Positions 25,831-34,788 of a stretch of 64,000 nucleotides of DNA are shown here, one piece after another. A program made the translations under genes and the position numbers. Positions within the stretch are counted from its first letter, which is position 1. Every line of letters begins with the position of its first letter. The DNA is from Promethearchaeia archaeon (GTDB taxonomy: Archaea; Asgardarchaeota; Lokiarchaeia; Sigyniarchaeales; SOKP01): contig JAHQWJ010000007.1 of the NCBI GenBank assembly GCA_029856125.1, positions 1 through 64,000 on the forward strand. The letters run 5' to 3'. Under the pieces are notes generated by a model. That model saw only the letters and a list, made by a program, of their open reading frames with translations. It did not search any database and was not told the DNA's origin.

Positions 25831-26244
25831 TTAGAACTCAAATCTGCACTTAGTACATACTTTCTTTTTCATATAAATTTTTCTTGGGACGTAAGTAATA
25901 ATACGCGTTTTATCGTCTACTTCTTTAATGGAAAAACCCGCTGCTCCACAATTTGGACATTTTCTTTTATTTTGTCTAATATTAGTATCAGGAGGAGTAA
26001 TGGTAGCGATAATTTCTTTTGGTACTTTAATTGTCTCGACTTGGGGGCTGTTATATTGAGCTGGTTTTGATTGTTGCTGCAATTTTTGGATTTGAGCTTT
26101 TAGTTGGAAATTTTCATCTTTCAATAAACTTATTTGAATATCACTTTTTTCCAGAAGTGTGAATAATTCTGAAATCTGTGTTTCCAATTGGTTAAGTTCC
26201 TCCTCGTGTTCTGGCGGTAAGTCATCTAGATTATTATACATCAT
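25831..26244 (-). CDS. Coiled-coil protein with C-terminal zinc ribbon
   Basis: This 137-residue protein begins with an acidic coiled coil (about residues 10-62, heptad-like LEKSDIQISLLKDENFQLKA). A proline- and threonine-rich linker follows, and the protein ends with a zinc ribbon made of CPNCGAAG and CTKCRFEF, separated by a strand pair (RIITYVPRKIYMKKKV). Proteins of this shape recur in Asgard archaea with no settled function; an adaptor or nucleic-acid-contact role is possible. It is convergent with the phosphatase gene and divergent from the MscS genes. Confidence 0.75.
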   Translation of the reverse strand: MMYNNLDDLPPEHEEELNQLETQISELFTLLEKSDIQISLLKDENFQLKAQIQKLQQQSKPAQYNSPQVETIKVPKEIIATITPPDTNIRQNKRKCPNCGAAGFSIKEVDDKTRIITYVPRKIYMKKKVCTKCRFEF

Positions 26245-26377
26245 TTATTCGTATACCTCGCGTTTTTTACAGAATAGTATTTCTATAGCTAATTAAAACT
26301 TACGCTAGATTAGAATTTATAGTTTATTCGTCGGTGAAAAAAAATTGTTTATAAACGAGAAATCAAACTATAGAATT

Positions 26378-27325
26378 ATGAAGAAAAAATACTATTTCCT
26401 CCTATATTTACTTCTTATCATCGTTGCGGTGTTAGTAATTTACCTCTCTACATGGACGCGAGTAGTCAAAAATCTAATTGTAATAAATATTATCCTTTAT
26501 ATAATACGCAAACCTCTCAGCAGCATTACAGTGTTTATCTTTAAAAAACGATCTTACAGAATGATTGTTTCTATTAGTGTAAATATAATTTGGAGCATAT
26601 TTCTATTTTGGTTTCTAATAGAGTTTGATCCTACGCTGTTTTTTGCCATAGTACCGTTTTTAGTAGTAGCAGTTTCATTAAATTTTAAAAATATTATTAA
26701 TAATATGGTTTCAGGAGCGTTATTATTATCATCGAATCAATTTGAAATTGGAGATCTAATCGAAACAAACGAAATTCAAGGAATTGTAAAAGAAATCAAT
26801 TTAAATTATACTAAAATAAGAGAGTTTGATGGAGTAGATATAGTTATACCAAACAGTAATGTTTATGGTTTTACCACAATTAAATTTACTCACGATAAAT
26901 TTAAAATATTTGAACCGCTAACAAGGGAAGAATTTCGCAAAAAACATCAGTATAAAGAGTACATTAAGTTTATTAATAAGATTCTATCCGCTAAAATAAA
27001 AACAACTACTTATGTTAAGAAGCTAGAACTCTTAGGGAGTTTGGATCCTAATTTTCTTGATGAGATGTTAATGAACGTCTTTAAAGTCTATGAACCAATA
27101 TTCGGGATTATGCCCGATTATGCAATTGACACTACAAGATTTGGACGTGTTCGTATTCGTCTGTATGTGAAATCAAGTAACCCCACGATCATTTTGAATT
27201 ATTTAGATTCCTTTTTGAGAGATATTCTCTTTACCTTATACCCTGATAGAATCTATAGAGACTGGGAAGAATACCAAAAACACCTCCCAGAAACAAAATT
27301 AGAGAGCGAGGGTGATGAAAAATAG
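26378..27325 (+). CDS. MscS-family mechanosensitive channel (first of a tandem pair)
   Basis: This protein of about 315 residues has four N-terminal membrane helices. The last one runs into the MscS pore-helix region FKNIINNMVSGALLLSSNQF, followed by the beta domain FEIGDLIETNEIQGIVKEINL and DGVDIVIPNSNVYGFTTI. This is the defining MscS core. A C-terminal alpha/beta domain and a charged tail follow. Such channels release osmolytes on hypo-osmotic shock. I place the start at ATG 26378, whose product begins MKKKYYFLLYLL; an in-frame TTG at 26345 would add eleven polar residues. The next MscS gene follows immediately. Confidence 0.9.
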   Translation: MKKKYYFLLYLLLIIVAVLVIYLSTWTRVVKNLIVINIILYIIRKPLSSITVFIFKKRSYRMIVSISVNIIWSIFLFWFLIEFDPTLFFAIVPFLVVAVSLNFKNIINNMVSGALLLSSNQFEIGDLIETNEIQGIVKEINLNYTKIREFDGVDIVIPNSNVYGFTTIKFTHDKFKIFEPLTREEFRKKHQYKEYIKFINKILSAKIKTTTYVKKLELLGSLDPNFLDEMLMNVFKVYEPIFGIMPDYAIDTTRFGRVRIRLYVKSSNPTIILNYLDSFLRDILFTLYPDRIYRDWEEYQKHLPETKLESEGDEK

Positions 27326-27363
27326 AACTTCTTTTTGAAAATGACATTCTCGCACTCATTGTT

Positions 27364-28230
27364 GTGGTGTCGATTGCTTTATTGTTATATATTTTTAATA
27401 GGCTTCTCTCAATTCTATTTAATCGCATAGCAAGAATTCCGATAGCAAGGAAGAATAAAATTATATTTGCTTTCAGAATAATATCAATTTTGATTTTATT
27501 ATATCTCATAATCAATGGATTTCCATCTTTCACTTCCCTTCCCCAAGAATATACCGCAATAATAACGGGAGCAGTAAGCACAGCGTTGGCATTTGTATCT
27601 AGTGGAGTTTTCTCTAATTTTATAGCTGGGGTTCTAATATGGATAGTAGATCCTTTCGATATTGGCGATGTAGTTAAAATAGGTGGACATAAAGGCATAA
27701 TAAAATCAATAACACTTACAAAAGTAGTTATTGAAACTATGGATCGCATCATTGTCGAAATCTCTAATTCTGATGTTGCGTCTTCAATAGTATTAAACTA
27801 TACAATAAAGCTATCATCGAGGAAGAAGTACATTCATTTTAAACGACAAACTCGGACGCCCCAAGACATAGGAAATGCAAGGTTAGATATTGATGAGTAC
27901 AACGAAGAGATTAGAAAACAAGAAGAAGCGGACATTAAAAACTTCTTTACATCCTTCTCTGAGAACGATCAAGATATAGTATATACCTATAACTTTAAAA
28001 TGCGAGTACCCTATGCACACTTCCGCATTTTAATTGATAAATTTAACGAACTTTGTGCGAAATATGCAGATATTTTTGGTATTAGGCCAAGATTTCACGT
28101 TCAAGAATACAGCAATGAAATTTTTGTAAAATTTCGAATCTTAACTTTGGATTCTAACAAAATACTAAAATATCAACCAGAATTTGCTAACGATCTCTAT
28201 AAAGTTATTTTAAGCAAAATAGAGTTTTAG
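27364..28230 (+). CDS. MscS-family mechanosensitive channel (second of the pair), 5' end uncertain
   Basis: This MscS homologue has the pore region STALAFVSSGVFSNFIAGVL, then the beta domain DPFDIGDVVKIGGHKGIIKSI and MDRIIVEISNSDVASS. With GTG 27364 as start it has 288 residues, but the first membrane helix is then cut short. The open frame extends upstream to 27319, and the missing helix start (ENDILALIVVV) is encoded there without any ATG, GTG or TTG. A good GAGGGTGAT ribosome-binding site at 27308-27316 points to initiation near ATA 27322, which overlaps the stop of the first gene. The two channels probably form an operon. Confidence 0.85.
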   Translation: MVSIALLLYIFNRLLSILFNRIARIPIARKNKIIFAFRIISILILLYLIINGFPSFTSLPQEYTAIITGAVSTALAFVSSGVFSNFIAGVLIWIVDPFDIGDVVKIGGHKGIIKSITLTKVVIETMDRIIVEISNSDVASSIVLNYTIKLSSRKKYIHFKRQTRTPQDIGNARLDIDEYNEEIRKQEEADIKNFFTSFSENDQDIVYTYNFKMRVPYAHFRILIDKFNELCAKYADIFGIRPRFHVQEYSNEIFVKFRILTLDSNKILKYQPEFANDLYKVILSKIEF

Positions 28231-28341
28231 CAAAGGTAAAACTTCTATATTCCTAGCTTTTTTTTATTTTTTATTTCTTAGGAAAACGTTCATAAAGAAA
28301 TATGTATTGTATATAGCGTTAACACAACTCACAATAACTAG

Positions 28342-29727
28342 ATGAAGAGTAGAATAAAAATGGAAATAAATAACTCAACTAAAATACTCCCTTTAATTGA
28401 TAAATATCCATTAGTTTATGATGAATTATATAAACTTTCTTCTAAAGCTAAGAGATTCAAAAATCCGATCGTAAGAAAAACGATAGGAAAAAAAGCAACT
28501 CTAGAAATGGTTGCTGTAATATTAGACGCTCCTTTAGAAAGAATTATATCAACTGTTAAAAGCGCTATCGAAGCTAGTGTCGATATACCTCCGGAAAAAG
28601 ATCGAAAAGAAATGTTGAAAAATTTATTACTTGACATGCATAAGGGTGTCGATATTGATATATTAAAAGCTCAATTTAAAGAAGCCGTCGGCGACATAAC
28701 ATCTTATGAAATCGGTCAATTGGAGCAGCAACTCATAAACGAAGGACACTTAGATCCGAAAGAGATCACAAAATTAAGTGACTTACACGTTGAATTATTT
28801 AGGGATTCTTTAAGTATGAAAGAAGAGTATGAAACCATCCCTGGACATCCAATCTATACGTATTTACAAGAAAACTTAGAAATTGCGAATATAATACGAC
28901 AAATCAGATCAGCCCCGGATTCAGATAAAGTTGAACTATTTCGTAAATTAGGCGAGATTACTATACATTATGCTCGAAAAGAAAATCAATTATTTCCAAT
29001 CCTTGAGAAACATGAAATTTCTGGACCACCTCAAGTCATGTGGGCCGTTCACGATGAGATACGCCCTTTGCTAAAAACAACGCAAATTGAAGAAGTAGAA
29101 TTAGCTTTACAAAAAATAGAGGATATGATTTACAAAGAGGATCACATTCTCTTCCCAATGACATTGGAATTTTTCAGTGAGTCAGATTGGGTAAATGTTC
29201 GTGAAGGCGAAGAGGAAATAGGTTTTGTATTTGGAGTTACACCTGGCGACCAGTGGAAACCCGTAACTACTGCCGATCTTCATAAACCTCTCCCTACAAT
29301 AACTGCAAAAGCAGAAGGGGCTCTCAACCTTGACATCGGAAATTTAACTATAGAACAAATCAATGTCATGTTGAAAACTCTACCCTTAGACTTAAGTTTT
29401 GTAAACGAGAACGATGAAGTAGCATATTATTCCGATACAGAAGATCGAATTTTTCCAAGGAGTCGAGGAGTCATTGGTCGAACCGTTCAAAAATGCCATC
29501 CTCCCAAAAGTGTGGATATAGTAGAGGATATTTTGGAGAAATTTAAATCAGGAGAAAAAAAGGTAGCAGAATTTTGGATTCAAGCAGGAGACGCTTTCAT
29601 AATGATTAGATATTTTGCTATGCATGATGAAGCAGGAAAATATGTTGGAACGTTAGAAGTCTCTCAAGAACTTTCCCGGTTAAGATCTCTTGAAGGTGAA
29701 CAGCGCCTTGTTCAATGGGGAGACTAG
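28342..29727 (+). CDS. DUF438 / hemerythrin / PAS-domain protein
   Basis: This 461-residue protein has the standard three-part DUF438 layout. The N-terminal DUF438 helical region (about 1-135) includes LLLDMHKGVDIDILKAQFKE. A hemerythrin-like HHE domain (about 150-275) has HPIYTYLQEN, HYARKENQLFPILEKHEI, HDEIRPLL and KEDHILFPM, supplying the His and Glu ligands for a di-iron site. A C-terminal PAS-like domain (about 335-455) includes DLSFVNENDEVAYYSD. The family is thought to sense oxygen, nitric oxide or redox state. It is a single gene; the signalling partner is unknown. Confidence 0.92.
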   Translation: MKSRIKMEINNSTKILPLIDKYPLVYDELYKLSSKAKRFKNPIVRKTIGKKATLEMVAVILDAPLERIISTVKSAIEASVDIPPEKDRKEMLKNLLLDMHKGVDIDILKAQFKEAVGDITSYEIGQLEQQLINEGHLDPKEITKLSDLHVELFRDSLSMKEEYETIPGHPIYTYLQENLEIANIIRQIRSAPDSDKVELFRKLGEITIHYARKENQLFPILEKHEISGPPQVMWAVHDEIRPLLKTTQIEEVELALQKIEDMIYKEDHILFPMTLEFFSESDWVNVREGEEEIGFVFGVTPGDQWKPVTTADLHKPLPTITAKAEGALNLDIGNLTIEQINVMLKTLPLDLSFVNENDEVAYYSDTEDRIFPRSRGVIGRTVQKCHPPKSVDIVEDILEKFKSGEKKVAEFWIQAGDAFIMIRYFAMHDEAGKYVGTLEVSQELSRLRSLEGEQRLVQWGD

Positions 29728-29764
29728 TTTGAATTTGAACTAGATTATCGCGCTTGTTCAATCC

Positions 29765-30796
29765 TTAATAATTAGTAGTGTCTCTTCCACAATAAGGACA
29801 AATTTTAGCGCCATATTCAACTAACTTCTCACAAAATCGACATTTTATTTTTAACCCCTTACGCGATAAGATATTCGCTCCCACTGATAAGTCTTCTATA
29901 AATTCCTTAACAGTTTCTTGGTTAATAATTAAATAATCTCCATCGATTAAAAAGTTAAATTCTTTAGCCCATTGGAAAACCTTTTGAGTGAATAATTTTT
30001 CTTCCATGTCTAAAGCAACTCTGATCATGTCAAGTCTTAAACGATTAGAAACTTCCATCATCGACTTGATTCGTTCAATTTTTTCCTGCTCTTCCTTTTC
30101 CAGTCGGATTTGCTCAGAAGATTTGTAAATTTTAGCTTGGTTTAAGAGTTCGTAAAGTTTTTCGGTTTTTGACTTGTCTTTAGCATACATCTTTAATTGT
30201 TTTTTGAGTGCCATTAAAGTGTAAGACTTACCCTCTCTTGTTTGAATGTTTACCGCTGGTCCGATATTTGATGTGTCAATTATGATTTTAAGAATGTTCA
30301 ATATTGGTATTTGGTAAATTAATTTTTCTGTAAACGGTTTAAAGGATAAAAAATCTTCGTTTAAAAATATCATACCCCTTAGAGAATCTGCCTCCGTCTT
30401 TCCGTCACTTAAATCGTACTCTCTAAAGCTGCCTATGGTTTCAAACAATATCGGACTTTCTTTTTTGAATGTCGATCTTGTCAACTGTCTAAAAAGATCT
30501 GTAGTAGCTTTCTTGGAGGTTGCACGTGAACTTCCTTCGTTCTTGTGAGGATAAAATGTATATATTATTCCTTGAACGCTTATTAGTTCAATGGTTGGAA
30601 GCTGAAATCTAGTTTTCATCTCGAAATTTTGAATATCGCTAAATCTCAAGTGGAATATTATCTTGTCTTTTTCAGATTTAAACAAAAACTCTTTTTCTGT
30701 TAAAGTAATAGTTCCTCTAGACTTTTTTGAGACAAGTGCCAAATATGAAGTTTGTCCCGTAGTAAAATTGCCAAAGGATTCGAAAAGAATTACCAT
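29765..30796 (-). CDS. Double PH/GRAM-like domain protein with C-terminal zinc ribbon
   Basis: I do not recognise a named family for this 343-residue protein. Two similar ~95-residue segments (about 25-115 and 130-225) have the strand pattern of PH/GRAM-like domains. The first begins SRGTITLTEKEFLFKSEKD and the second SLRGMIFLNEDFLSFKPF. Each runs through several strands (TIELISVQGIIYTF; AVNIQTREGKSYTL) to a closing helix. A charged helical region follows, then a C-terminal zinc ribbon CRFCEKLVEYGAKICPYCG. PH-like folds usually bind lipid or protein, so a membrane-adaptor role is a reasonable guess. Confidence 0.72.
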   Translation of the reverse strand: MVILFESFGNFTTGQTSYLALVSKKSRGTITLTEKEFLFKSEKDKIIFHLRFSDIQNFEMKTRFQLPTIELISVQGIIYTFYPHKNEGSSRATSKKATTDLFRQLTRSTFKKESPILFETIGSFREYDLSDGKTEADSLRGMIFLNEDFLSFKPFTEKLIYQIPILNILKIIIDTSNIGPAVNIQTREGKSYTLMALKKQLKMYAKDKSKTEKLYELLNQAKIYKSSEQIRLEKEEQEKIERIKSMMEVSNRLRLDMIRVALDMEEKLFTQKVFQWAKEFNFLIDGDYLIINQETVKEFIEDLSVGANILSRKGLKIKCRFCEKLVEYGAKICPYCGRDTTNY

Positions 30797-31023
30797 TTCA
30801 CTTTTAATAATAGAAATTTAGTCATATATCTTTTTTTATATTATAATTATAATTTTGATTTATATCTATTTGACGCTTACAATCTTTCTTGTTAAAAAAA
30901 ATAATAAAAAAAAGGGGAAAAATCAAAACTAATAAAAAGTAAAAATCTCCTCCTATTTTTCTGACATTTCCTTGTATATTTCCTACTCTTGTACGCGTTC
31001 TAAATTAACTTCTACATTAATTT

Positions 31024-31275
31024 TTAATAACGACTTTCTGATCTAAAACTCTGGCGTGGACCTTTTTCTACAACTGTTAAATCCGTTGCTTGAGGACCTT
31101 TTTCACCCTCGGTAACTTCAAATTCTACGATATCTCCTTCGTAGATGATTTTAAAATCATCGCTTTCTCCTTTAATCGCAGAGAAATGTACGAAAATATC
31201 ACCAGAATCATCTTCTCGAGTTATAAATCCATAGCCTTTTCGGCTATCAAACCACTTTACTGTTCCTTTAACCAT
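31024..31275 (-). CDS. Cold-shock domain protein (CspA-like)
   Basis: This 83-residue single-domain cold-shock protein binds single-stranded RNA or DNA. Both RNP motifs are intact: KGYGFI (RNP1) and DIFVHFSAI (RNP2), after the standard start [10 protein letters not shown]. The last ten residues add a short Arg/Ser tail. CSD proteins are mainly bacterial and patchy in archaea, so transfer into this lineage is likely. The gene has AT-rich gaps of about 230-270 bases on both sides, room for a long 5' leader that could matter for cold control, but no specific structure was identified. Confidence 0.93.
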   Translation of the reverse strand: MVKGTVKWFDSRKGYGFITREDDSGDIFVHFSAIKGESDDFKIIYEGDIVEFEVTEGEKGPQATDLTVVEKGPRQSFRSESRY

Positions 31276-31544
31276 CGAAAAAACCTTTCAAACAATATAG
31301 AGTACTATGTTAAATCTGTACTCTTCACCTTAGATGTAACAACCATTTATAATAAATCTTGGTAAAATTGATTATAAGAAAGTAATAGAAATAGGTTTAA
31401 ATTGTAATCTTAACAATTTTATTAATTTATGAACTAAAGTTTTTAAATCGAGATTAAAAAGTTATAAATGAGATTTGATTTAAAATAATAACTCTCTAAA
31501 CCCAGAATTTTTTGCTACCACGAAATCTTAATGGATGAATTGTT

Positions 31545-32090
31545 ATGGCAAATTTGAGCGATCTAACCGTTGACTTATTGGATAAACTAGCAAAGGAAAT
31601 TGGAATCAAACTTAATAAAAAAGATAAGAAATCAGATAGAATTTCTCAAATATATAGTGCTGGTCTTGAAGAACAACGCCTTAATCAATTAATACAAAAA
31701 TATTACAAGCAAAAATCCACACCAAAGAAGAGAAGTAAAGATGTAATTTCAGAGTTAAAAGGTAGAGTTAAACTACTCGAAGAACAGGTCAAATTTTTGA
31801 TGTCAGAAATAAGCGTATCGAAAGTGTCTGTAATGAAAGAAGATGACCGCGGTCTCTTAACCGTTACAACAGATTTAGCTGAAATCAAGAAATTTATTAA
31901 ATCTATTATATCTCCGGGAGAATCTATTACGATCGATGAGTTAATTGAAATAAACGAAATTCAAAAAATACCTCTAATTACTCTAAAGCATTCTATTTAC
32001 GATCTCATTGACGAAAACGTGTTTGACGTAGGGGAAGGCAACTCAAGGCAAAAAATTGGGGGGAAAATCGGAATATTAGTCCGAAAGTAA
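31545..32090 (+). CDS. Helical protein with SAP-like N-terminus and winged-helix-like C-terminus
   Basis: I do not recognise this 181-residue soluble protein. The N-terminal ~45 residues (LTVDLLDKLAKEIGIKLN and following) resemble the two-helix SAP/Rho-N type of nucleic-acid-binding motif. A coiled coil (about 65-100, ELKGRVKLLEEQVKFLMSEI) follows. The C-terminal part has a helix-turn-helix-like pattern (SITIDELIEINEIQKIPLIT) ending in a wing-like strand pair. A DNA-associated regulatory protein is plausible but unproven. Confidence 0.65.
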   Translation: MANLSDLTVDLLDKLAKEIGIKLNKKDKKSDRISQIYSAGLEEQRLNQLIQKYYKQKSTPKKRSKDVISELKGRVKLLEEQVKFLMSEISVSKVSVMKEDDRGLLTVTTDLAEIKKFIKSIISPGESITIDELIEINEIQKIPLITLKHSIYDLIDENVFDVGEGNSRQKIGGKIGILVRK

Positions 32091-32161
32091 TTAATTATAA
32101 AGATTAGATTAAATAATATTAAAAAATTTTAATCCAAAATAAAATTAACTTGGCTTTTATT

Positions 32162-32665
32162 ATGAGTGAGGATAAAGATTTAAGATTATTAAAAGAAAGA
32201 AGAAGCATAAGAAGCTACGATTCCCGGCCCATAGATGATGAAATTCTTACTAATATTCTTGATACTTCTCGATGGTGCTGGAGTGCCGTAAATCGTCAAC
32301 CTTGGAAGTTTTATGTTATCAGAAACAGCGATCTTATTTCACAAATAGCTAAGGAATGTACTACTGGGCCGTTTGCAGCAGAGGCTCCAGTATTAGTAGC
32401 TCTAATCGGTGATGTTGAAGCACAACCAAATTGGTATGTGCACGATCTGAGTTTTCTTTCTTTACAATTAGCTTTAGCGGCATGGACTTATGGAATTGGT
32501 ACCTGTTTCATAGGAAATATAAATCGGGATAATGTAAAAAAAATATTGGGATTACGCGAAAAAGACTTTTTATTAACTGTTCTTCCCTTAGGATATCCTG
32601 CTGGGAACATTCCAAAATCGAGACCAAGAAAACCTTTAGATGAAATAGTAAAATATTTTGATTAA
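32162..32665 (+). CDS. Nitroreductase-family FMN oxidoreductase
   Basis: This protein of about 167 residues belongs to the nitroreductase family. The FMN phosphate contact RRSIRSYDSRP is near the N-terminus, followed by SAVNRQPWKFYVI, the usual second flavin-contact block. The late blocks ALAAWTYGIGTCFIG and LTVLPLGYPAG also fit. Members reduce nitroaromatics, quinones or enoates using NAD(P)H. ATG 32162 is used as start; an in-frame TTG at 32150 is possible. The gene is convergent with the iron permease gene and stands alone. Confidence 0.92.
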   Translation: MSEDKDLRLLKERRSIRSYDSRPIDDEILTNILDTSRWCWSAVNRQPWKFYVIRNSDLISQIAKECTTGPFAAEAPVLVALIGDVEAQPNWYVHDLSFLSLQLALAAWTYGIGTCFIGNINRDNVKKILGLREKDFLLTVLPLGYPAGNIPKSRPRKPLDEIVKYFD

Positions 32666-32815
32666 ATAAGAATCTATTTTTTTTCTTATAATCTGCGTTG
32701 TTCCAAATAATAATGTAATAATGGCAGTTTTTTTTAAATATAATCGTAAACAATTTCACTCTTGATGGTAGATGTAATGGATGTGATAACTTCTAACATC
32801 AAATTTCCACATCTT

Positions 32816-33694
32816 TTACTTATTATTTCGTCTCCATATCAAGGCTGAAATTAAACCAATAGAAACTAATAACACCGGATAGATAATTACTTCTAACAAA
32901 GCAGGATTTGCATTATAACCAAATAGAGCTTTTAGTAATGCTCCAATAATCTCTAAAAATTCCGGAGTTGCGGGATTTCCGTCAGGAAATTTTTCAGGCA
33001 AAATATGCTTAATATTCCATACTTCTTCAATAATCGGATTAATTATTCCCGCTTCAATAAATTCGTGGATACCATATGTAATTAGCCCAGCAGCGAATAA
33101 TATTAGCATTATATTTGTTATTTTAAAAAATGTTCTCAAGTTTATTGACTTTATGCCGTAAAAAATTAATAATCCAACGAGAATCGAGATTGCTAAGCCA
33201 ATGATAGATCCTAATATAACGCTTACTTGATTCAAAGAACCTATAGATGCAGCTCCTGTTGTGAGTAGGACTAATTCAATTCCTTCTCTAATTATGATAA
33301 TAAATGTAGTGATAGAAATCGAAAATACCTTTTGCGTATTAATAGAATCTTCTAATCTTCCTTCAAGGTTCTCTTTCATCTTTGGGCCTTCCTTACTAAC
33401 CCATAAAACTAAAGTTAATATAAAAACGCCTGAAATGATAAATGTTGTCCCCTCAAATATTTTTTCAAGGACACCGGTAAATCCACCAAATGCTATTGAA
33501 AATACTATAGCAAATACGATGCTTGCAATTGTTGCTAAAAGGATTCCTACATAGACATACTTATAATAAAGCTTTTGGTTGGTTTTCTTTAAATATAACA
33601 AAATTATTACCACAACTAAGACTGCTTCTAATCCTTCCCTCAGTGCTAAAAATATCGGGATTGATAAGTCAACAAGTGATATCTGATTTATCAT
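32816..33694 (-). CDS. FTR1/EfeU-family iron permease
   Basis: This 292-residue membrane protein has about seven helices and both REGxE iron-transport motifs of the family: REGLE at residues 19-23 in the first helix and REGIE in the fourth. These Glu residues coordinate iron during transport. In fungi the permease works with a multicopper ferroxidase and in bacteria with EfeO/EfeB; neither kind is adjacent here. An extracytoplasmic loop near residue 225 is longer than usual. A DtxR-like palindrome upstream suggests control by iron or manganese. Confidence 0.92.
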   Translation of the reverse strand: MINQISLVDLSIPIFLALREGLEAVLVVVIILLYLKKTNQKLYYKYVYVGILLATIASIVFAIVFSIAFGGFTGVLEKIFEGTTFIISGVFILTLVLWVSKEGPKMKENLEGRLEDSINTQKVFSISITTFIIIIREGIELVLLTTGAASIGSLNQVSVILGSIIGLAISILVGLLIFYGIKSINLRTFFKITNIMLILFAAGLITYGIHEFIEAGIINPIIEEVWNIKHILPEKFPDGNPATPEFLEIIGALLKALFGYNANPALLEVIIYPVLLVSIGLISALIWRRNNK

Positions 33695-33763
33695 GTTTTT
33701 ATCACCATATAATGTATTTTAAAGTACGTTTCCTACGAAAATCATGGTTAATTAGAGATTTAA

Positions 33764-33783
33764 ATATTAGGTTTATCTAATAT
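33764..33783 (-). promoter_or_regulatory. DtxR/MntR-like palindrome upstream of the iron permease
   Basis: The 20-base element ATATTAG-GTTTAT-CTAATAT is a perfect inverted repeat with seven-base arms. It starts with TTAGGT, as many DtxR/IdeR/MntR operators do. It lies 70 bases upstream of the FTR1 start codon and overlaps a TATA-like TTTATATTA on the minus strand. A second, imperfect stem (33789-33819) lies next to it. Metal-dependent repression of the permease is inferred. Confidence 0.5.
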
Positions 33784-33876
33784 AAAAAAAGAAATCTTAC
33801 TCGAAATAAGATATTTCTTTTATATCGTTAAAATTTATTAAACAAAAGCGATATTTAAATATTTAAATAGAAATAA

Positions 33877-34709
33877 TTGAAAAAATCGAATATTCCTAAA
33901 TTAATTAAAAGTATAATAGCCGTTGGAGTTGGCTTGTTCATGCTCCTCGTTGCGCCTATTCTAGTGCAGATATCTCTGGAAGCTCTCCTAACTGTGATTG
34001 TCGATGCCGTTATAACTGAACCTAAATTTGCTAGTGGAATTACTTTATTCTCCTTATTTTATCCTTAATGGCGAGCTTTAATATATGTGGCGGGAATTGT
34101 TCTATTAGCCATTGTCCCATCAATCTATAAAGGTAAGGAATGGACTATGAAGATCGAATTAACTGCATATGCAGTACCATCCGTTGGTGGGATGTTTATG
34201 TTTCTCCCTTACATAAGTTGGGTGGGAGGTATCCCGATTCCTCTGATGATCTCGTTTGTTGGATTGTTGGGCTACATAAGCGTATTTCTGTTTCATAGAT
34301 ACGATAGCAAGGTTGAAAAATTGCGAACCTAATTACTTTCATATTTGTCGGCATGCTGGCTACACACGCGTTCGTTATAGGTATTGGAGCACAAAGAATG
34401 TTGCTTACACGATTGGCGGCTCCTTTTTTCGATGGCTTAGAATGGTGGATCTTAACAATGTCCGGTGAGATCAACTGGATTACTGTTCTCATGCTTTTTG
34501 CTTCAATTCCTATGATGGCAGAGCGTAATAAGAGTGGATGGTGGCTAGCATTGGTTTCAGCATTAAGTATTATAACGATTAATGTTCCAACACAGATTAT
34601 TCGAACATCTACACTCGATTATCTGGTAGGAGTAGTACTTGCTACTGGTTTATTAGCATTTCTATTGATTTTCAAAAGCCGCTTGGTTGATGAGGATCAG
34701 AGAGATTAA
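33877..34709 (+). pseudogene. Broken polytopic membrane-protein gene (one stop, one frameshift)
   Basis: Three consecutive open stretches read as one membrane protein of about 275 residues with roughly seven helices. The first piece (33877-34065, TTG start) ends in TAA at 34066-34068, but the same frame continues as WRALIY and then VAGIVLLAIVPSIYKGK to 34330. The third piece is in another frame, entered near 34325, and continues as NLITFIFVGMLATHAFVIG to 34709. One nonsense change and one small indel therefore separate it from an intact gene. I do not recognise the family. It is probably recently inactivated, as the protein patterns are well kept. Confidence 0.6.
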
Positions 34710-34716
34710 AATTCTC

Positions 34717-34726
34717 TTTTTTTTTT
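34717..34726 (+). terminator. Oligo-T terminator
   Basis: Ten T residues lie eight bases after the stop of the broken membrane-protein gene and 62 bases before the first DsrE-type gene, separating the two transcription units. Confidence 0.5.
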
Positions 34727-34788
34727 CTTATTTTTGATGCAAATATTAGCATTAACTATTTATTTACAAAAAATTTATTTTGTTAATA

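Noticed and set aside
25726-26070. Plus-strand frame continuing past the histidine phosphatase gene
   Set aside because: It overlaps the end of the phosphatase and lies opposite the well-formed coiled-coil/zinc-ribbon gene; its protein has no sensible pattern.
33261-33554. Plus-strand frame inside the FTR1 gene
   Set aside because: Antisense shadow of a well-recognised permease with both REGxE motifs.
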